Below are positions 24,212 to 33,044 of a stretch of DNA of 64,000 nucleotides, piece after piece; positions within the stretch are counted from its first letter, which is position 1; each line of letters opens with the position of its first letter. The notes under the pieces were generated by a model. The model saw nothing but the letters and a program-made list of their open reading frames with translations, did no database searches and was not told where the DNA came from. The stretch covers positions 124,001-188,000 of the forward strand of contig CAMLDO010000002.1 of the NCBI GenBank assembly GCA_946478865.1. Reading direction: 5' to 3'. The stretch is from an uncultured Methylobacillus sp. (GTDB lineage: Bacteria; Pseudomonadota; Gammaproteobacteria; Burkholderiales; Methylophilaceae). The position numbers and the translations under genes are program-made.

Positions 24212-25486
24212 TTAAACGGAATGTAGCCGCAAAGTTTCCTGCATTCTTAAAGCAGCCCATAATCCTGAGAACGCCGTTAGCCCTGCAACCAGCCATAAGG
24301 CATTCAATACGCCAAAGTACTGTGCGATCAAGCCAGAGACCAAGGCGCCAGCGGCATAACCCAAATCTCTCCAGAGCCTGTAAACCCCGATTGAAGAAGC
24401 CCTCCAAGCCGGGCTTGCAACATCTCCTATCGTCGCCAATAGTGTTGGGTAAACCATGGCAGTCCCGACACCAAGAAAAATCGATCCTAAAATAATTACA
24501 TCCAGAGTCTGAACCGTTGCGATTCCAGCAATACCTATAGCTTGCAACAGCATGCCAATCACAATTAACCACTTGCGACCCACGCGATCTGAAATGGCTC
24601 CCATGAATAACTGCCCTACTCCCCAAACTGTAGGGTAGATGGCGGCAAGCCATCCTATTTGCGATAGTCCAAAGCCAACTGATGTAAATAATAGGGGGAA
24701 TAGACCCCACGCCATCCCATCATTCAGATTGTTGACCATGCCGACCTGGCAAACCGAAGACAAATTGCGATCGAGAAATGTAGTGCGTAGGAATACTTCA
24801 CTCTTAGAGACGCCATTCGAAGCTGGTGGATTAGCCGCCTGAATTTGGCCTTCATACTGGGCGTAAGGCTTCGTCTCTCGCACCATGAGCAGAGACAATA
24901 CTAGCCCAGCGAAAACGACTCCCACTCCAATAAAGAATGGCTGTGGCCGGAGACCATAGTTTTCAGCGATCCATCCTGTGACGAGCGCCGTACCTCCAAC
25001 AGCAAAGTAACCCGCAAATTCATTGAGCCCCATCGCCAATCCTCGATTCTTTTGACCCACTAAATCAATTTTCATGATCACGGTAGTGGACCATGCCAAC
25101 CCTTGGCTGACACCAAGCAAGACATTGGCAAGTAATATCCATAACCAGGTTGGCGCCCACATCAGCAAGAACGGTACTGGGATAGCGACAAACCATCCCG
25201 CGATCAAAACGGCCTTACGGCCGTAGATGTCAGCAAATCGGCCTGCGAAATAATTCGTTACAGCCTTAGTTACTCCGAAAATGATGATGAATGAAAGAAC
25301 TGAAGTATGGCCAGCTAAGTGGAATTCCTGTTCGGCTATTTGAGGCAGGATACTGCGCTCCATACCTATCATGGCACCGACTAAGGCATTGACCAGAACT
25401 AACAGGCCAAACTGGAGCCAGTTGGCACGCAAGCCAAGAGTAATTCTGGAAGAGGCTGTCTGGGAGGAAAAGCTTGAGTTGAGCAT
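24212..25486 (-). CDS. MFS transporter linked to persulfide dioxygenase
   Basis: A 424-residue transporter with about twelve membrane segments. YFAGRFADIYGRKAVLIAGW is motif A after segment 2, and MGAISDRVGRKWLIVIGM is its repeat in the second half. The substrate is not clear from sequence. It is the third gene of an operon with persulfide dioxygenase and a TlpA-type protein, under an apparent persulfide-responsive repressor. That makes a sulfur compound (for example export of sulfite or uptake of a thiol) a reasonable guess, but only a guess. Confidence 0.8.
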   Translation of the reverse strand: MLNSSFSSQTASSRITLGLRANWLQFGLLVLVNALVGAMIGMERSILPQIAEQEFHLAGHTSVLSFIIIFGVTKAVTNYFAGRFADIYGRKAVLIAGWFVAIPVPFLLMWAPTWLWILLANVLLGVSQGLAWSTTVIMKIDLVGQKNRGLAMGLNEFAGYFAVGGTALVTGWIAENYGLRPQPFFIGVGVVFAGLVLSLLMVRETKPYAQYEGQIQAANPPASNGVSKSEVFLRTTFLDRNLSSVCQVGMVNNLNDGMAWGLFPLLFTSVGFGLSQIGWLAAIYPTVWGVGQLFMGAISDRVGRKWLIVIGMLLQAIGIAGIATVQTLDVIILGSIFLGVGTAMVYPTLLATIGDVASPAWRASSIGVYRLWRDLGYAAGALVSGLIAQYFGVLNALWLVAGLTAFSGLWAALRMQETLRLHSV

Positions 25487-25516
25487 GACGCTTCACTCAG
25501 ATGCGTGGCTGACAAA

Positions 25517-26056
25517 TCAAGACTTCGTTATCAACTCCAAGTCCTGCTCCAGTTCAGTAGCTTTGATCAAACCTGAATAGGTGACAGCAATCTTTCCTTC
25601 TTTGTTTATCACCATAGTGAAAGGAACAACTGCTCGATCATTACCCAAACTTAGGGAAGCATTCATTGAATCCATCCCCCCTGCCAATATGGGATATTTC
25701 ACCTTAGTTGAGGGCTCGAATTGCTTTAGCGTCTCCAAATCATCAATAGAGACTCCGACCACCACCACCCCCTTAGAGCGAAATTTTTTATAAATCCTGT
25801 CGAGTTCAGGCATCTCTTTGCGACACGGTCCACACCACGTAGCCCAGAAATTTACTACGATGTAATTGCCTTTCCATTTTGTTAACGACTGCTTTTTCCC
25901 TGACAAGTCGAGCAAAGATGACGCTAAAAAAGTCTGTACAGACTCTTGGGGGGCAATTGTTGTAAGCTGCGTGGCCGCTGCGCTGGAGAAAGTGATCGGA
26001 GTAAGCAGCATCAATGGAATCAGCAATGCTTGGCATAGCGGCTTGGCAATTGACAT
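25517..26056 (-). CDS. TlpA/ResA-like secreted thioredoxin-fold protein
   Basis: A 179-residue protein with an N-terminal signal sequence (residues 1-27, ending SSAAAT) and a redoxin fold with NFWATWCGPCRKEMPEL (WCGPC active site near residue 74), GVSIDD and a PFTMVINKEGK cis-proline region (VP before FTMV). It would reduce disulfides or persulfides in the periplasm. It lies 12 bases after persulfide dioxygenase and 30 bases before the MFS gene, so it is the middle gene of that operon. Confidence 0.9.
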   Translation of the reverse strand: MSIAKPLCQALLIPLMLLTPITFSSAAATQLTTIAPQESVQTFLASSLLDLSGKKQSLTKWKGNYIVVNFWATWCGPCRKEMPELDRIYKKFRSKGVVVVGVSIDDLETLKQFEPSTKVKYPILAGGMDSMNASLSLGNDRAVVPFTMVINKEGKIAVTYSGLIKATELEQDLELITKS

Positions 26057-26068
26057 GGCACCCCCTCT

Positions 26069-26935
26069 TTAAATTCCATTCAGAGGAATCTTTAAGTAGC
26101 TCAAACCATTCGATTCAGCTACCGGCAACTCCCCTGCCCGGATGTTTACTTGTATGGAAGGCAGAATTAGCGTCGGCATGGCCAATCCATCATCACGCTG
26201 CATTCGCATGGTTACGAATTGGTCTTCAGTAATCCCATCCCGAACGTGTATGTTCTTTTCCCGTTCGTCTTTAACGGAGGACTCCCACTGAACACTTCTG
26301 CCATTGGGTGGATAGTCATGACACATGAACAACTTAGTTTCAGCCGGCAGCCTCAAAATTCTTTGAATGGACTGATAGAGGGTGTGTGCGTTGCCGCCAG
26401 GGAAGTCGCAACGAGCCGTACCGACATCCGGCATGAACAAAGTGTCACCAACAAATACGGAATCCTGCTCTATGACATAAGCCATATCAGCAGGGGTATG
26501 GCCAGGCACGTGCCAAGCTACAGCAACAAGCTTCCCAATTTTGAATTTCTCGTTATCAGTAAAAAGATGATCGAATTGCTGACCATCCAGCTGAAATTCA
26601 ACTCCTAAATTGAAAACTTTTTGGAAGACACCTTGGACGTCACGAATGTGTTGGCCGATACCGATCTTCCCTCCCAGCTTTTTCTTCAAATATGGGGCGG
26701 CAGTAATATGATCAGCATGCGCATGAGTCTCCAGAATCCATTCAACAGTGAGCCGATTCTCAGTTACAAAGGAGATAACCTTGTCAGCGCTTTCAGTAGA
26801 CGTACGGCCTGATTTCGAATCGAAATCCAGGACTGAGTCCAAGATGGCGCAACCACCTCCGACCTCGTCAAAAACTACGTAGGTCACTGTTGAAGTATTC
26901 GAATCAAAAAGTGCGTGTACATTAGGCGTTGTCAT
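26069..26935 (-). CDS. Persulfide dioxygenase, Blh/ETHE1-type metallo-beta-lactamase protein
   Basis: This 288-residue cytoplasmic iron enzyme would oxidise glutathione persulfide to sulfite and glutathione. The metal site THAHADH lies at residues 70-76, followed by GIGQHI, the HVPGHTPAD ligand block, GDTLFMPDVGTARCDFPGG (ETHE1/Blh signature) and MCHDYPPNG. The length and C-terminal extension fit the Blh subgroup that occurs beside BigR-type repressors. It heads an operon with the TlpA-like and MFS genes, and a palindrome lies in the divergent promoter with the ArsR gene. Confidence 0.92.
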   Translation of the reverse strand: MTTPNVHALFDSNTSTVTYVVFDEVGGGCAILDSVLDFDSKSGRTSTESADKVISFVTENRLTVEWILETHAHADHITAAPYLKKKLGGKIGIGQHIRDVQGVFQKVFNLGVEFQLDGQQFDHLFTDNEKFKIGKLVAVAWHVPGHTPADMAYVIEQDSVFVGDTLFMPDVGTARCDFPGGNAHTLYQSIQRILRLPAETKLFMCHDYPPNGRSVQWESSVKDEREKNIHVRDGITEDQFVTMRMQRDDGLAMPTLILPSIQVNIRAGELPVAESNGLSYLKIPLNGI

Positions 26936-26965
26936 CGCGTTACCTCATTGGTTAAGAGTTATTTA

Positions 26966-26985
26966 TAATATAAGGTGATATATTA
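26966..26985. promoter_or_regulatory. AT-rich operator for the BigR/SqrR-type repressor
   Basis: TAATATA, a 6-base spacer, then TATATTA: perfect 7-base arms, 31 bases before the persulfide dioxygenase ATG and 37 before the arsR ATG. An AT-rich palindrome in this position is what is known for BigR repressors that control both divergent genes. The match to this regulator is inferred from position and family. Confidence 0.6.
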
Positions 26986-27021
26986 TTAAGCGTTACTACA
27001 TTCAAAATTACTGATACCGCC

Positions 27022-27360
27022 ATGGACCAAGGAACTCTCTCGGCCTCACAAATCGAAGTACTCAGAAAGTCAGCCTCTTCGGCTTGCAATCTTCTCAAGG
27101 TTCTGGCAAATGAGGACCGACTCCTCATCCTTTGCCAGCTCATTCAAGGTGAGCGGAATGTCGGTGAACTTGAACGACTCCTCGACATCCATCAGCCAAC
27201 CCTTTCCCAACAACTCACCGTACTTCGAGAGGAAGGACTTGTCGAAACGCGGCGCGAGGGCAAGTACATTTACTACAAAGCCTCCAGCACTGATGCAATT
27301 CAGCTGATGCAAACCTTGTCCAACCTCTACTGTGGGAGACTGCTTGCTTCTTTTAATTGA
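27022..27360 (+). CDS. ArsR-family persulfide sensor of the BigR/SqrR type
   Basis: A 112-residue winged-helix repressor. Cys38 (in RLLILCQL) and Cys104 (in NLYCGRL) are 66 residues apart, the same spacing as the two sensing cysteines of SqrR (41/107) and BigR (42/108), which form a polysulfide bridge and release DNA when persulfide rises. Cys22 is extra. The helix-turn-helix is HQPTLSQQLTVLREEGLVETRREGKYIYY in parts (residues 57-85). It is divergent from the persulfide dioxygenase operon. Its last 34 bases overlap the convergent SulP gene. Confidence 0.87.
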   Translation: MDQGTLSASQIEVLRKSASSACNLLKVLANEDRLLILCQLIQGERNVGELERLLDIHQPTLSQQLTVLREEGLVETRREGKYIYYKASSTDAIQLMQTLSNLYCGRLLASFN

Positions 27361-29087
27361 AATCCAGCGCGGTTCCTTCCTAAAGACTCATACGCTTCAT
27401 TTGTACTCAAATAACAATTGCCTGACAGGGATTGCAGGAACTCAGTTTTGCTCAAGCGATCCATGACCGGCCCCTTCACTTCCGCCAGATGCAGGGATCT
27501 CCCCTCCTTCTGCAAAGTAAGATTAATGTCACTCAGAATTTGAAGGGCTGTAGCATCAATACGATTTACGGCAGACAACATCAGAACAACATGCTTAATC
27601 TGCTGGTTACTTTGGATATTGCGATAGATGGTTTCCTCTACTTCCTGAACATTTCCAAAAAACAGATTCTCATCCACCCTAGCCACCAAAATCTCAGCCG
27701 AACCTTCCACGGCATGGCGGTCAACATTTCTAAAATGCTCAGTACCAGGAACTCTCCCCACAATCGCTATGTGAGGGTGACTGGAGCGCCAGTAGTAAGA
27801 CCCTAGCGAGAAAACAACACCAATAAGCACCCCCTCTTCCACTCCTAGAGCAAGCACCCCAAAACAAGTACAAAGCAAAGCAATAGCGTCTGTTTTATCG
27901 TAGCGCCAAGCCTCTCGAAGAGTAGAAAACTCCACAAGACTCAAAACTGCCACGATGATAGTTGCGGCAAGAGTTGCTTGCGGTAATTGCGTAAACAAGC
28001 CAGTGAAGCCCATTAGAACAATGGTCATAAAAATGGCTGAAACCACACCAGCCAAAGGCGTGTTTGCACCCGCATCGAAATTTACGATAGAGCGTGCGAA
28101 TCCGCCTGTCACTGCATAGCCACCTGAAAACGCACTAGCCACATTTGCCGCCCCCAATCCCAACAACTCCTTATTCGGATTGATACGCTGCTTCTTTTTT
28201 AATGCTAGTGACTGAGCGACAGATACGCTTTCCACGTAGCCAATAATGCTTATAAGCAATGCTGGCAACCACAGATGCTCCAGCGTCACAAAGTCAGGAA
28301 ATTGGATATGCAAGTTGGGAATACCTGGAGGTACATAGCCTACGACCTTAACTCCATAGAGTTCATCCAAATGAAATCTACCTACTAAATAAGTCGAGAC
28401 GAGAACCGCAAACATAGGTGACAACCTTCCTATTAAGCGAGCCACTCGAATATTTATACCGATCCGGGAAAGTAACTTTGGTAGCTTTTCCCTTGAAAGC
28501 CAGAGCAGGAGAAGAGCTGACAGCCCTATTGAAAGCGTGACCAAATTCCAATTGGATACACTCCTCCATAATTGAAGCAAAGTGCCAAATACATCATTTG
28601 AAGCGACCCTCACCCCGACAAGATGCTTGATCTGCGTCGTCGAAATCAGAATGGCAGAACCGATGATGAAGCCATTGATGACAGGATGGCTAAGGAGATG
28701 TGAGATGAAACCGAATCGGAAAATTCCGAATAGAATCAGGATGACGCCAGACAATAAAGACAGCTGGATAGCCAAGTGAACATACTCGGGGGATCCCACA
28801 GTAGCTAAGGGAGCCAAGGCGCTAAACGTCATTAGAGAAATCACAGCGACCGGCCCTACTGCCAAGGCCATACTTGTTCCAAATATTGCATACGCAATCA
28901 TAGGCAAAATGCTTGCGTACATTCCAACTTCCAAAGGAAGGCCGGCCAACAAGGCGTAGGCAAGACTCTGGGGGATTAGCATGATCGCAACGATAAGACC
29001 CGCAACCACATCACCTTGCAGGAAGCTGGTTTGATAGCTACCCAACCAAGGAGGGGCAAAATTCTTCCAAGCACTCCGTGAGTTCAT
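27327..29087 (-). CDS. SulP family anion transporter with STAS domain
   Basis: A 586-residue protein. Residues about 15-430 form the SulP membrane domain with GDVVAGLIVAIMLIPQSLAYALLAG, the HPVINGFIIGSAI segment, and VTGGFARSIVNFDAGANTPLAG. Residues about 455-570 form a cytoplasmic STAS domain (VVLMLSAVNRIDATALQIL). SulP proteins carry sulfate, bicarbonate or other anions. In a sulfur-oxidising island, sulfate export or sulfate/bicarbonate exchange would fit, but selectivity cannot be read from sequence. It converges on arsR with a 34-base overlap and has its own upstream region. Confidence 0.92.
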   Translation of the reverse strand: MNSRSAWKNFAPPWLGSYQTSFLQGDVVAGLIVAIMLIPQSLAYALLAGLPLEVGMYASILPMIAYAIFGTSMALAVGPVAVISLMTFSALAPLATVGSPEYVHLAIQLSLLSGVILILFGIFRFGFISHLLSHPVINGFIIGSAILISTTQIKHLVGVRVASNDVFGTLLQLWRSVSNWNLVTLSIGLSALLLLWLSREKLPKLLSRIGINIRVARLIGRLSPMFAVLVSTYLVGRFHLDELYGVKVVGYVPPGIPNLHIQFPDFVTLEHLWLPALLISIIGYVESVSVAQSLALKKKQRINPNKELLGLGAANVASAFSGGYAVTGGFARSIVNFDAGANTPLAGVVSAIFMTIVLMGFTGLFTQLPQATLAATIIVAVLSLVEFSTLREAWRYDKTDAIALLCTCFGVLALGVEEGVLIGVVFSLGSYYWRSSHPHIAIVGRVPGTEHFRNVDRHAVEGSAEILVARVDENLFFGNVQEVEETIYRNIQSNQQIKHVVLMLSAVNRIDATALQILSDINLTLQKEGRSLHLAEVKGPVMDRLSKTEFLQSLSGNCYLSTNEAYESLGRNRAGFQLKEASSLPQ

Positions 29088-29302
29088 ATTCCCGTACAGC
29101 CCTTAATTTAAGTCTCATCTTGACACTTACTCGTTAGGAAGTGCCTTAGCGCTCACTGCGCCTGCTCGTCTTGCAACCTTTTTCATTATATTTACATACA
29201 TCCTATTTGTATATATTACGTAAATAAATATATTGTTAAATAAAAAGATAAATAATACACAGAGACAAAAATGGCATACATTTAAATATAAATATAAATA
29301 AA

Positions 29303-29320
29303 TGTGACAAAAATAACCCA
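29303..29320 (+). promoter_or_regulatory. Candidate activator site upstream of sqr
   Basis: TGTGACAAAAATAACCCA has one perfect TGTGAC half-site; the partner half is degenerate. Its centre is about 74 bases before the -24 element, the same distance as in the osmC and soxC control regions. It is probably bound by the island's sigma-54 activator. Confidence 0.45.
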
Positions 29321-29385
29321 CTTCTCATTTCAATAAAAACTAATATTTAAATTATTTCCCATATATATCATAGTGATGCAATTAT

Positions 29386-29401
29386 TGGCACCTCAATTGC
29401 T
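29386..29401 (+). promoter_or_regulatory. Sigma-54 promoter of sqr
   Basis: TGGCACCTCAATTGCT matches the -24/-12 consensus TGGCAC-N5-TTGCW at every fixed base, with GG and GC in the required spacing. The start of transcription should fall near 29412, about 100 bases before the SQR ATG. Confidence 0.85.
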
Positions 29402-29512
29402 ATCACGATACCGTAATCATCTTTCATATATACCTAAATATTAAAAATATCAGAATGATTATCCAAACCAAGCTCATTGGAATAAATACGCAGTTCAAAG
29501 AGGATCTTATAA

Positions 29513-30778
29513 ATGAACCAAGCTAGTCATAATCCCAATCAAAAAACATCCACGACTCGAGTTAAACGCGAATTTGATGTCGTTATTGTTGGCGGAGGTT
29601 CAGCAGGGATAAGCGTTGCTTCAAGCATTTTGAAACGTCGATCTGATCTTAACGTGGCGATCATCGAACCCGGTGACGCTCACTACTATCAACCTGCCTG
29701 GACTCTAGTAGGGGGAGGTACTTTTGACATTACTAAAACCACAAGGCCCATGCAGTCGGTAATACCAGACGGTGCGACCTGGATTAAGGCTTCTGCTGAC
29801 TTTCTTGATCCCGATCTGAATCAGATCATCACCAGTGATGGCAACGTCATCTCTTATTTGCACTTGGTTGTCTGCCCGGGACTTCGATTGGCTTGGGAAA
29901 AAATTGAAGGGCTTAGTGAAACCCTGGGTAAAAACGGAGTGACTTCAAATTATCGCTTCGATTTGGCCCCCTATACTTGGACTATCGTGTCTCAGCTTCG
30001 GCATGGTAAAGCCTTGTTCACGCAACCGCCAATGCCAATCAAATGCGCCGGCGCACCCCAAAAGGCCATGTACCTGTCATGCGATCATTGGCTAGATGCC
30101 GACGTACTGAAAAATATTGATGTGGAATTCAACTCAGCTGGCGCTGTTCTTTTTGGCGTCGCAGATTTTGTTCCTCCCCTGATGAAATATGTAGAGAAGT
30201 ACAATGCACGCCTGCAATTCAACTCGAACTTGGTTAAAGTAGATGGAAAGCGAAAACTAGCCTGGTTTGATGTAAAGGATTTCGAAGGAAAAATTACTCG
30301 TCAGCAGAAATCCTTCGACATGCTGCATGTAGTTCCACCGCAGGTTGCTCCAGATTTAGTGAAAAATAGTCCCTTAGCTGATGCTAATGGCTGGTGCGAA
30401 GTAGATCATCACACATTACGCCATCCTCGCTATGCAAATGTATTTTCTCTAGGCGATGTATGCTCTGCTCCAAATGCTAAAACAGCTGCAGCAGCCAGGA
30501 AGCAAGTTGTGGTTGTTGCTGAGAATCTAATTGCAGCACGTGAGGGACGCGCATTTCAATCAGCTTATGATGGTTATGGATCATGCCCTTTAACAGTCGA
30601 AAAAGGCAAAATCATTCTCGCTGAATTTGGTTATGGGGGGAAATTGCTGCCGACCTTCCCTCTCAATCCCACAGTTCCACGTTATTTAGCCTGGTTTCTC
30701 AAGGCTACGCTGCTACCATGGTTTTATTGGAACGGAATGCTAAAAGGAAAAGAATGGTTTACTAAATGTAAAGCCTAG
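29513..30778 (+). CDS. sqr: Sulfide:quinone oxidoreductase (type II-like)
   Basis: A 421-residue membrane-associated flavoprotein that oxidises sulfide, or transfers it to a thiol acceptor as persulfide, and passes electrons to quinone. The FAD fold FDVVIVGGGSAGISVASSIL is at residues 21-40. HYYQPAWTLVGGGTF is a type II signature. Cys121 (VVCPGL) and Cys178 (PIKCAGAPQKAMYLS) are the two redox cysteines, and the third Cys of type I enzymes is absent. SLGDVCSAPNAKTAAAARKQ near residue 320 is the FAD/quinone region. It has its own sigma-54 promoter and a strong terminator. Confidence 0.93.
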   Translation: MNQASHNPNQKTSTTRVKREFDVVIVGGGSAGISVASSILKRRSDLNVAIIEPGDAHYYQPAWTLVGGGTFDITKTTRPMQSVIPDGATWIKASADFLDPDLNQIITSDGNVISYLHLVVCPGLRLAWEKIEGLSETLGKNGVTSNYRFDLAPYTWTIVSQLRHGKALFTQPPMPIKCAGAPQKAMYLSCDHWLDADVLKNIDVEFNSAGAVLFGVADFVPPLMKYVEKYNARLQFNSNLVKVDGKRKLAWFDVKDFEGKITRQQKSFDMLHVVPPQVAPDLVKNSPLADANGWCEVDHHTLRHPRYANVFSLGDVCSAPNAKTAAAARKQVVVVAENLIAAREGRAFQSAYDGYGSCPLTVEKGKIILAEFGYGGKLLPTFPLNPTVPRYLAWFLKATLLPWFYWNGMLKGKEWFTKCKA

Positions 30779-30809
30779 TCTAAAAGTTAAAATTCGCTGC
30801 GGAACCCTC

Positions 30810-30836
30810 GGGACTCACTATTTGAGTCCCTTTTTT
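30810..30836 (+). terminator. Intrinsic terminator after sqr
   Basis: GGGACTCA, loop CTATT, then TGAGTCCC followed by TTTTTT. The T-run touches the stop codon of the convergent dsbD gene. Confidence 0.9.
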
Positions 30837-32622
30837 ACAACAGCTGGCCAAGATACTTATCTAAATGAGCAACAAATGATTGCGGATCAAGATAGCCAAT
30901 TACACGACTGCTGGAAATTTCGTGTCCATCCCTATTAAAAAAAACGATACCAGGTGGACCATACAGATTGAAGCGTTTTAACAGTGCTCGATGCTCCTCA
31001 CTATTCTTGGTAACATCTACCTGCATTAAAACAACATTCTTTAATTTATTACTAACATGCTCATTGCGAAAGGTAGTTTTTTCCATCTCCTTACAGGAAA
31101 TACACCAATCAGCGTAAAAATCGAGCATGACAGGAGCTGCAGAGGCGCTCAAAACCTGATTTAACTGAGCCATGTTATTGATTTTATGAAACTCCAATTC
31201 GTTTACTGCGATTTGCGACTGGTCTCTTTGCAAATGAAGCTGTCCCAAGGGTTGTAAAGGATCCTTCCCTCCGCTAGCCGCACCCAGCAATTCAAGCACA
31301 CCCACTATCAAAAATAGTAACGCTACAGATTTCGTAAAACGTGCAATTACGCTCGATTGAGATTTGCCATCCTCCATTGCATGGAAGAATACTGCGCAAA
31401 GTACGCAAAATGCGCCCCATATTGCTAACAACAGCCAACCGTCGAGTAAAGGGTTGACTATCCAGATTGCTGATGCCAACAGCAATAGGCCAAAGACATG
31501 TTTAACCTCTGTCATCCATTTGCCTGCCTTGGGCAAGAAAGCGTCTGCAGATAGTCCTACCAGCAAGAGCGGGATACTCATCCCCACGGCCATCGAAAAC
31601 AATGCCCATCCACCGATGACAACATCTTTGGTTTGACTGATATACACGAGTGCCCCCGCAAGTGGAGCAGCAACGCATGGTCCGATAATGAGCGCTGAAA
31701 TCGCACCCATCAGAAATACTCCAGCTACCCTTCCGCCTGTTTGCTTATTGCTGATATATAGAAGCCTGTTTTGCAATGCATTCGGCAGTTGAAGTTCAAA
31801 GACGCCAAACATAGCTAGCGACAACACCACCATTAATAGTGAGAAGGTCATTAATACTACTGGCGTCTGAAAGGCTGCAGCCAGCCCCTCCCCTGCAAGT
31901 CCGGCAGCGATACCAAGAAGCGTGTATATCGTTGCCATACCTAAGCTATAAGATCCGGCCAACAAAAATCCTCGCCATTTATTACTCGCGCCATCTCCAA
32001 TAATAATGGCTGAAAGTATGGGGACCATGGGTAAGACACAAGGCGTTAATGAAAGCAGTAGTCCGAAGAAAGCGAACAAGCTACCAATCTTTACCAAATT
32101 GCCGCTTTCTAACACCTGCGCTGTAGGGTCAGCTTCCCCTTCGCTCACCTCCGCAGGATCGTTTTTACTCAGACTCTGGTCAGACTCAGGACTGGTTGAA
32201 TCAATGAGAAATTTTTTTGAGATAGGCGCGTAACACAGCCCTTCATCCGCACAACCCTGGTATTTGACTATCAGTTCAAAACGAGCCGTCGTAGTATTAA
32301 TAGGCACTATCGCAGCAATGTGATCATGATAAGTTTCAACTTCCTGGCCAAAGTTTTCATCGTACTTACGTTCACCAGGAGGAAGAATTGGCTCACCAAG
32401 AGAAGCTAAGCTCGAGGAGAATTTGATGTTTTTTCGATACAGCTTGTAGCCCGGAGCTATATCCCACTGCACTTGTACTGAAGAATTTTTGAGACGATCG
32501 ACTTTGATCTGAAACGCTTCGTCGGGCTTAAGGAACTCTGACGCCTCACTACTTATACTATTGAATAAAACTGTGCAAAGCAGACAAATGTAGAGGTAGA
32601 GTTTATTTGTGCCTTGCCGCAT
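30835..32622 (-). CDS. dsbD: Thiol:disulfide interchange protein DsbD
   Basis: DsbD carries electrons from cytoplasmic thioredoxin to periplasmic thiol proteins. The 595-residue protein has all three parts: a signal peptide and N-terminal periplasmic domain with the Cys pair in CADEGLC (124 and 130), an eight-segment membrane domain with LTPCVLPMVPI and GPCVAAPL, and a C-terminal thioredoxin domain with DWCISCKEME near residue 510. It follows the mto operon but lies after a hairpin (32666-32699), so it may be only partly co-transcribed. It could keep the TlpA, SCO, Sox and cytochrome thiols reduced. Confidence 0.95.
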   Translation of the reverse strand: MRQGTNKLYLYICLLCTVLFNSISSEASEFLKPDEAFQIKVDRLKNSSVQVQWDIAPGYKLYRKNIKFSSSLASLGEPILPPGERKYDENFGQEVETYHDHIAAIVPINTTTARFELIVKYQGCADEGLCYAPISKKFLIDSTSPESDQSLSKNDPAEVSEGEADPTAQVLESGNLVKIGSLFAFFGLLLSLTPCVLPMVPILSAIIIGDGASNKWRGFLLAGSYSLGMATIYTLLGIAAGLAGEGLAAAFQTPVVLMTFSLLMVVLSLAMFGVFELQLPNALQNRLLYISNKQTGGRVAGVFLMGAISALIIGPCVAAPLAGALVYISQTKDVVIGGWALFSMAVGMSIPLLLVGLSADAFLPKAGKWMTEVKHVFGLLLLASAIWIVNPLLDGWLLLAIWGAFCVLCAVFFHAMEDGKSQSSVIARFTKSVALLFLIVGVLELLGAASGGKDPLQPLGQLHLQRDQSQIAVNELEFHKINNMAQLNQVLSASAAPVMLDFYADWCISCKEMEKTTFRNEHVSNKLKNVVLMQVDVTKNSEEHRALLKRFNLYGPPGIVFFNRDGHEISSSRVIGYLDPQSFVAHLDKYLGQLL

Positions 32623-32665
32623 AGGTGAAGCCCGCTATCTTCTGCATCCAGTCGATGCCAATAAA

Positions 32666-32699
32666 AGGTTGAGCAGCCTAATGAAAAGCTCCTCAACCT
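32666..32699 (-). terminator. Hairpin terminator between the mto operon and dsbD
   Basis: On the minus strand, AGGTTGAG-g-AGC, a 10-base loop, GCT-g-CTCAACCT, then TTTTATT. The stem has 11 pairs with one mismatch. It should end or weaken transcription coming from mtoX before dsbD. Confidence 0.65.
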
Positions 32700-32709
32700 C
32701 TTCGTACAG

Positions 32710-32991
32710 CTAAACAGCCTGATAAATTCTGATTTCAGGTGCACCATCAAGAAGCGGCTTCAGTTCGCCTACTACATCGATCAAGAAAAGCTTGCTCTCC
32801 AGGTAGGAAATTGCATGCTGCGCAGCTTCAAAACCATGTAACACCTGAACATCCTCGTCCCGAACTAGCAGTTCCTTAGACTTGGCTCCTCTGATGGTAT
32901 TCAGAAATGGCTCTTTATAGCGTTGATATATTTCTGCCGCTTGGGGCCGTTTCTCCGGAGCTATCTTCAAGCTAATCTGCAGGTAATCCAT
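32710..32991 (-). CDS. Small protein of unknown function, ABM-like ferredoxin fold suspected
   Basis: A 93-residue protein with no signal peptide and no Cys. The pattern of an N-terminal strand (DYLQISLKIAP), a helix (AAEIYQRYKEPFL), strands (KELLVRDEDVQVLHGF) and a second helix (AAQHAISYLES), ending in IRIYQAV, suggests a dimeric alpha/beta-barrel like antibiotic biosynthesis monooxygenases or EthD. This is a fold guess, not a function. I chose the ATG at 32991 because AGGAA lies 9 bases upstream; GTG at 33000 and ATG at 32997 are in frame but too close to that site. It follows mauG by 53 bases and ends the mto operon. Confidence 0.6.
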   Translation of the reverse strand: MDYLQISLKIAPEKRPQAAEIYQRYKEPFLNTIRGAKSKELLVRDEDVQVLHGFEAAQHAISYLESKLFLIDVVGELKPLLDGAPEIRIYQAV

Positions 32992-33044
32992 TTTCATCAC
33001 TTCCTATGTTATGAGGTGTCACAAAACCAATCAGGCTGTTCGTA

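Larger units (their letters stand above)
29088..29512. other. AT-rich control region between SulP and SQR genes
   Basis: These 425 bases contain no credible gene. They hold a TGTGAC activator half-site (29303-29308) and a near-perfect sigma-54 promoter (29386-29401) directed at the SQR gene. The SulP promoter must lie near 29090-29200, but I see no strong match. The centre is extremely AT-rich, which may aid bending between activator and promoter. Confidence 0.6.
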
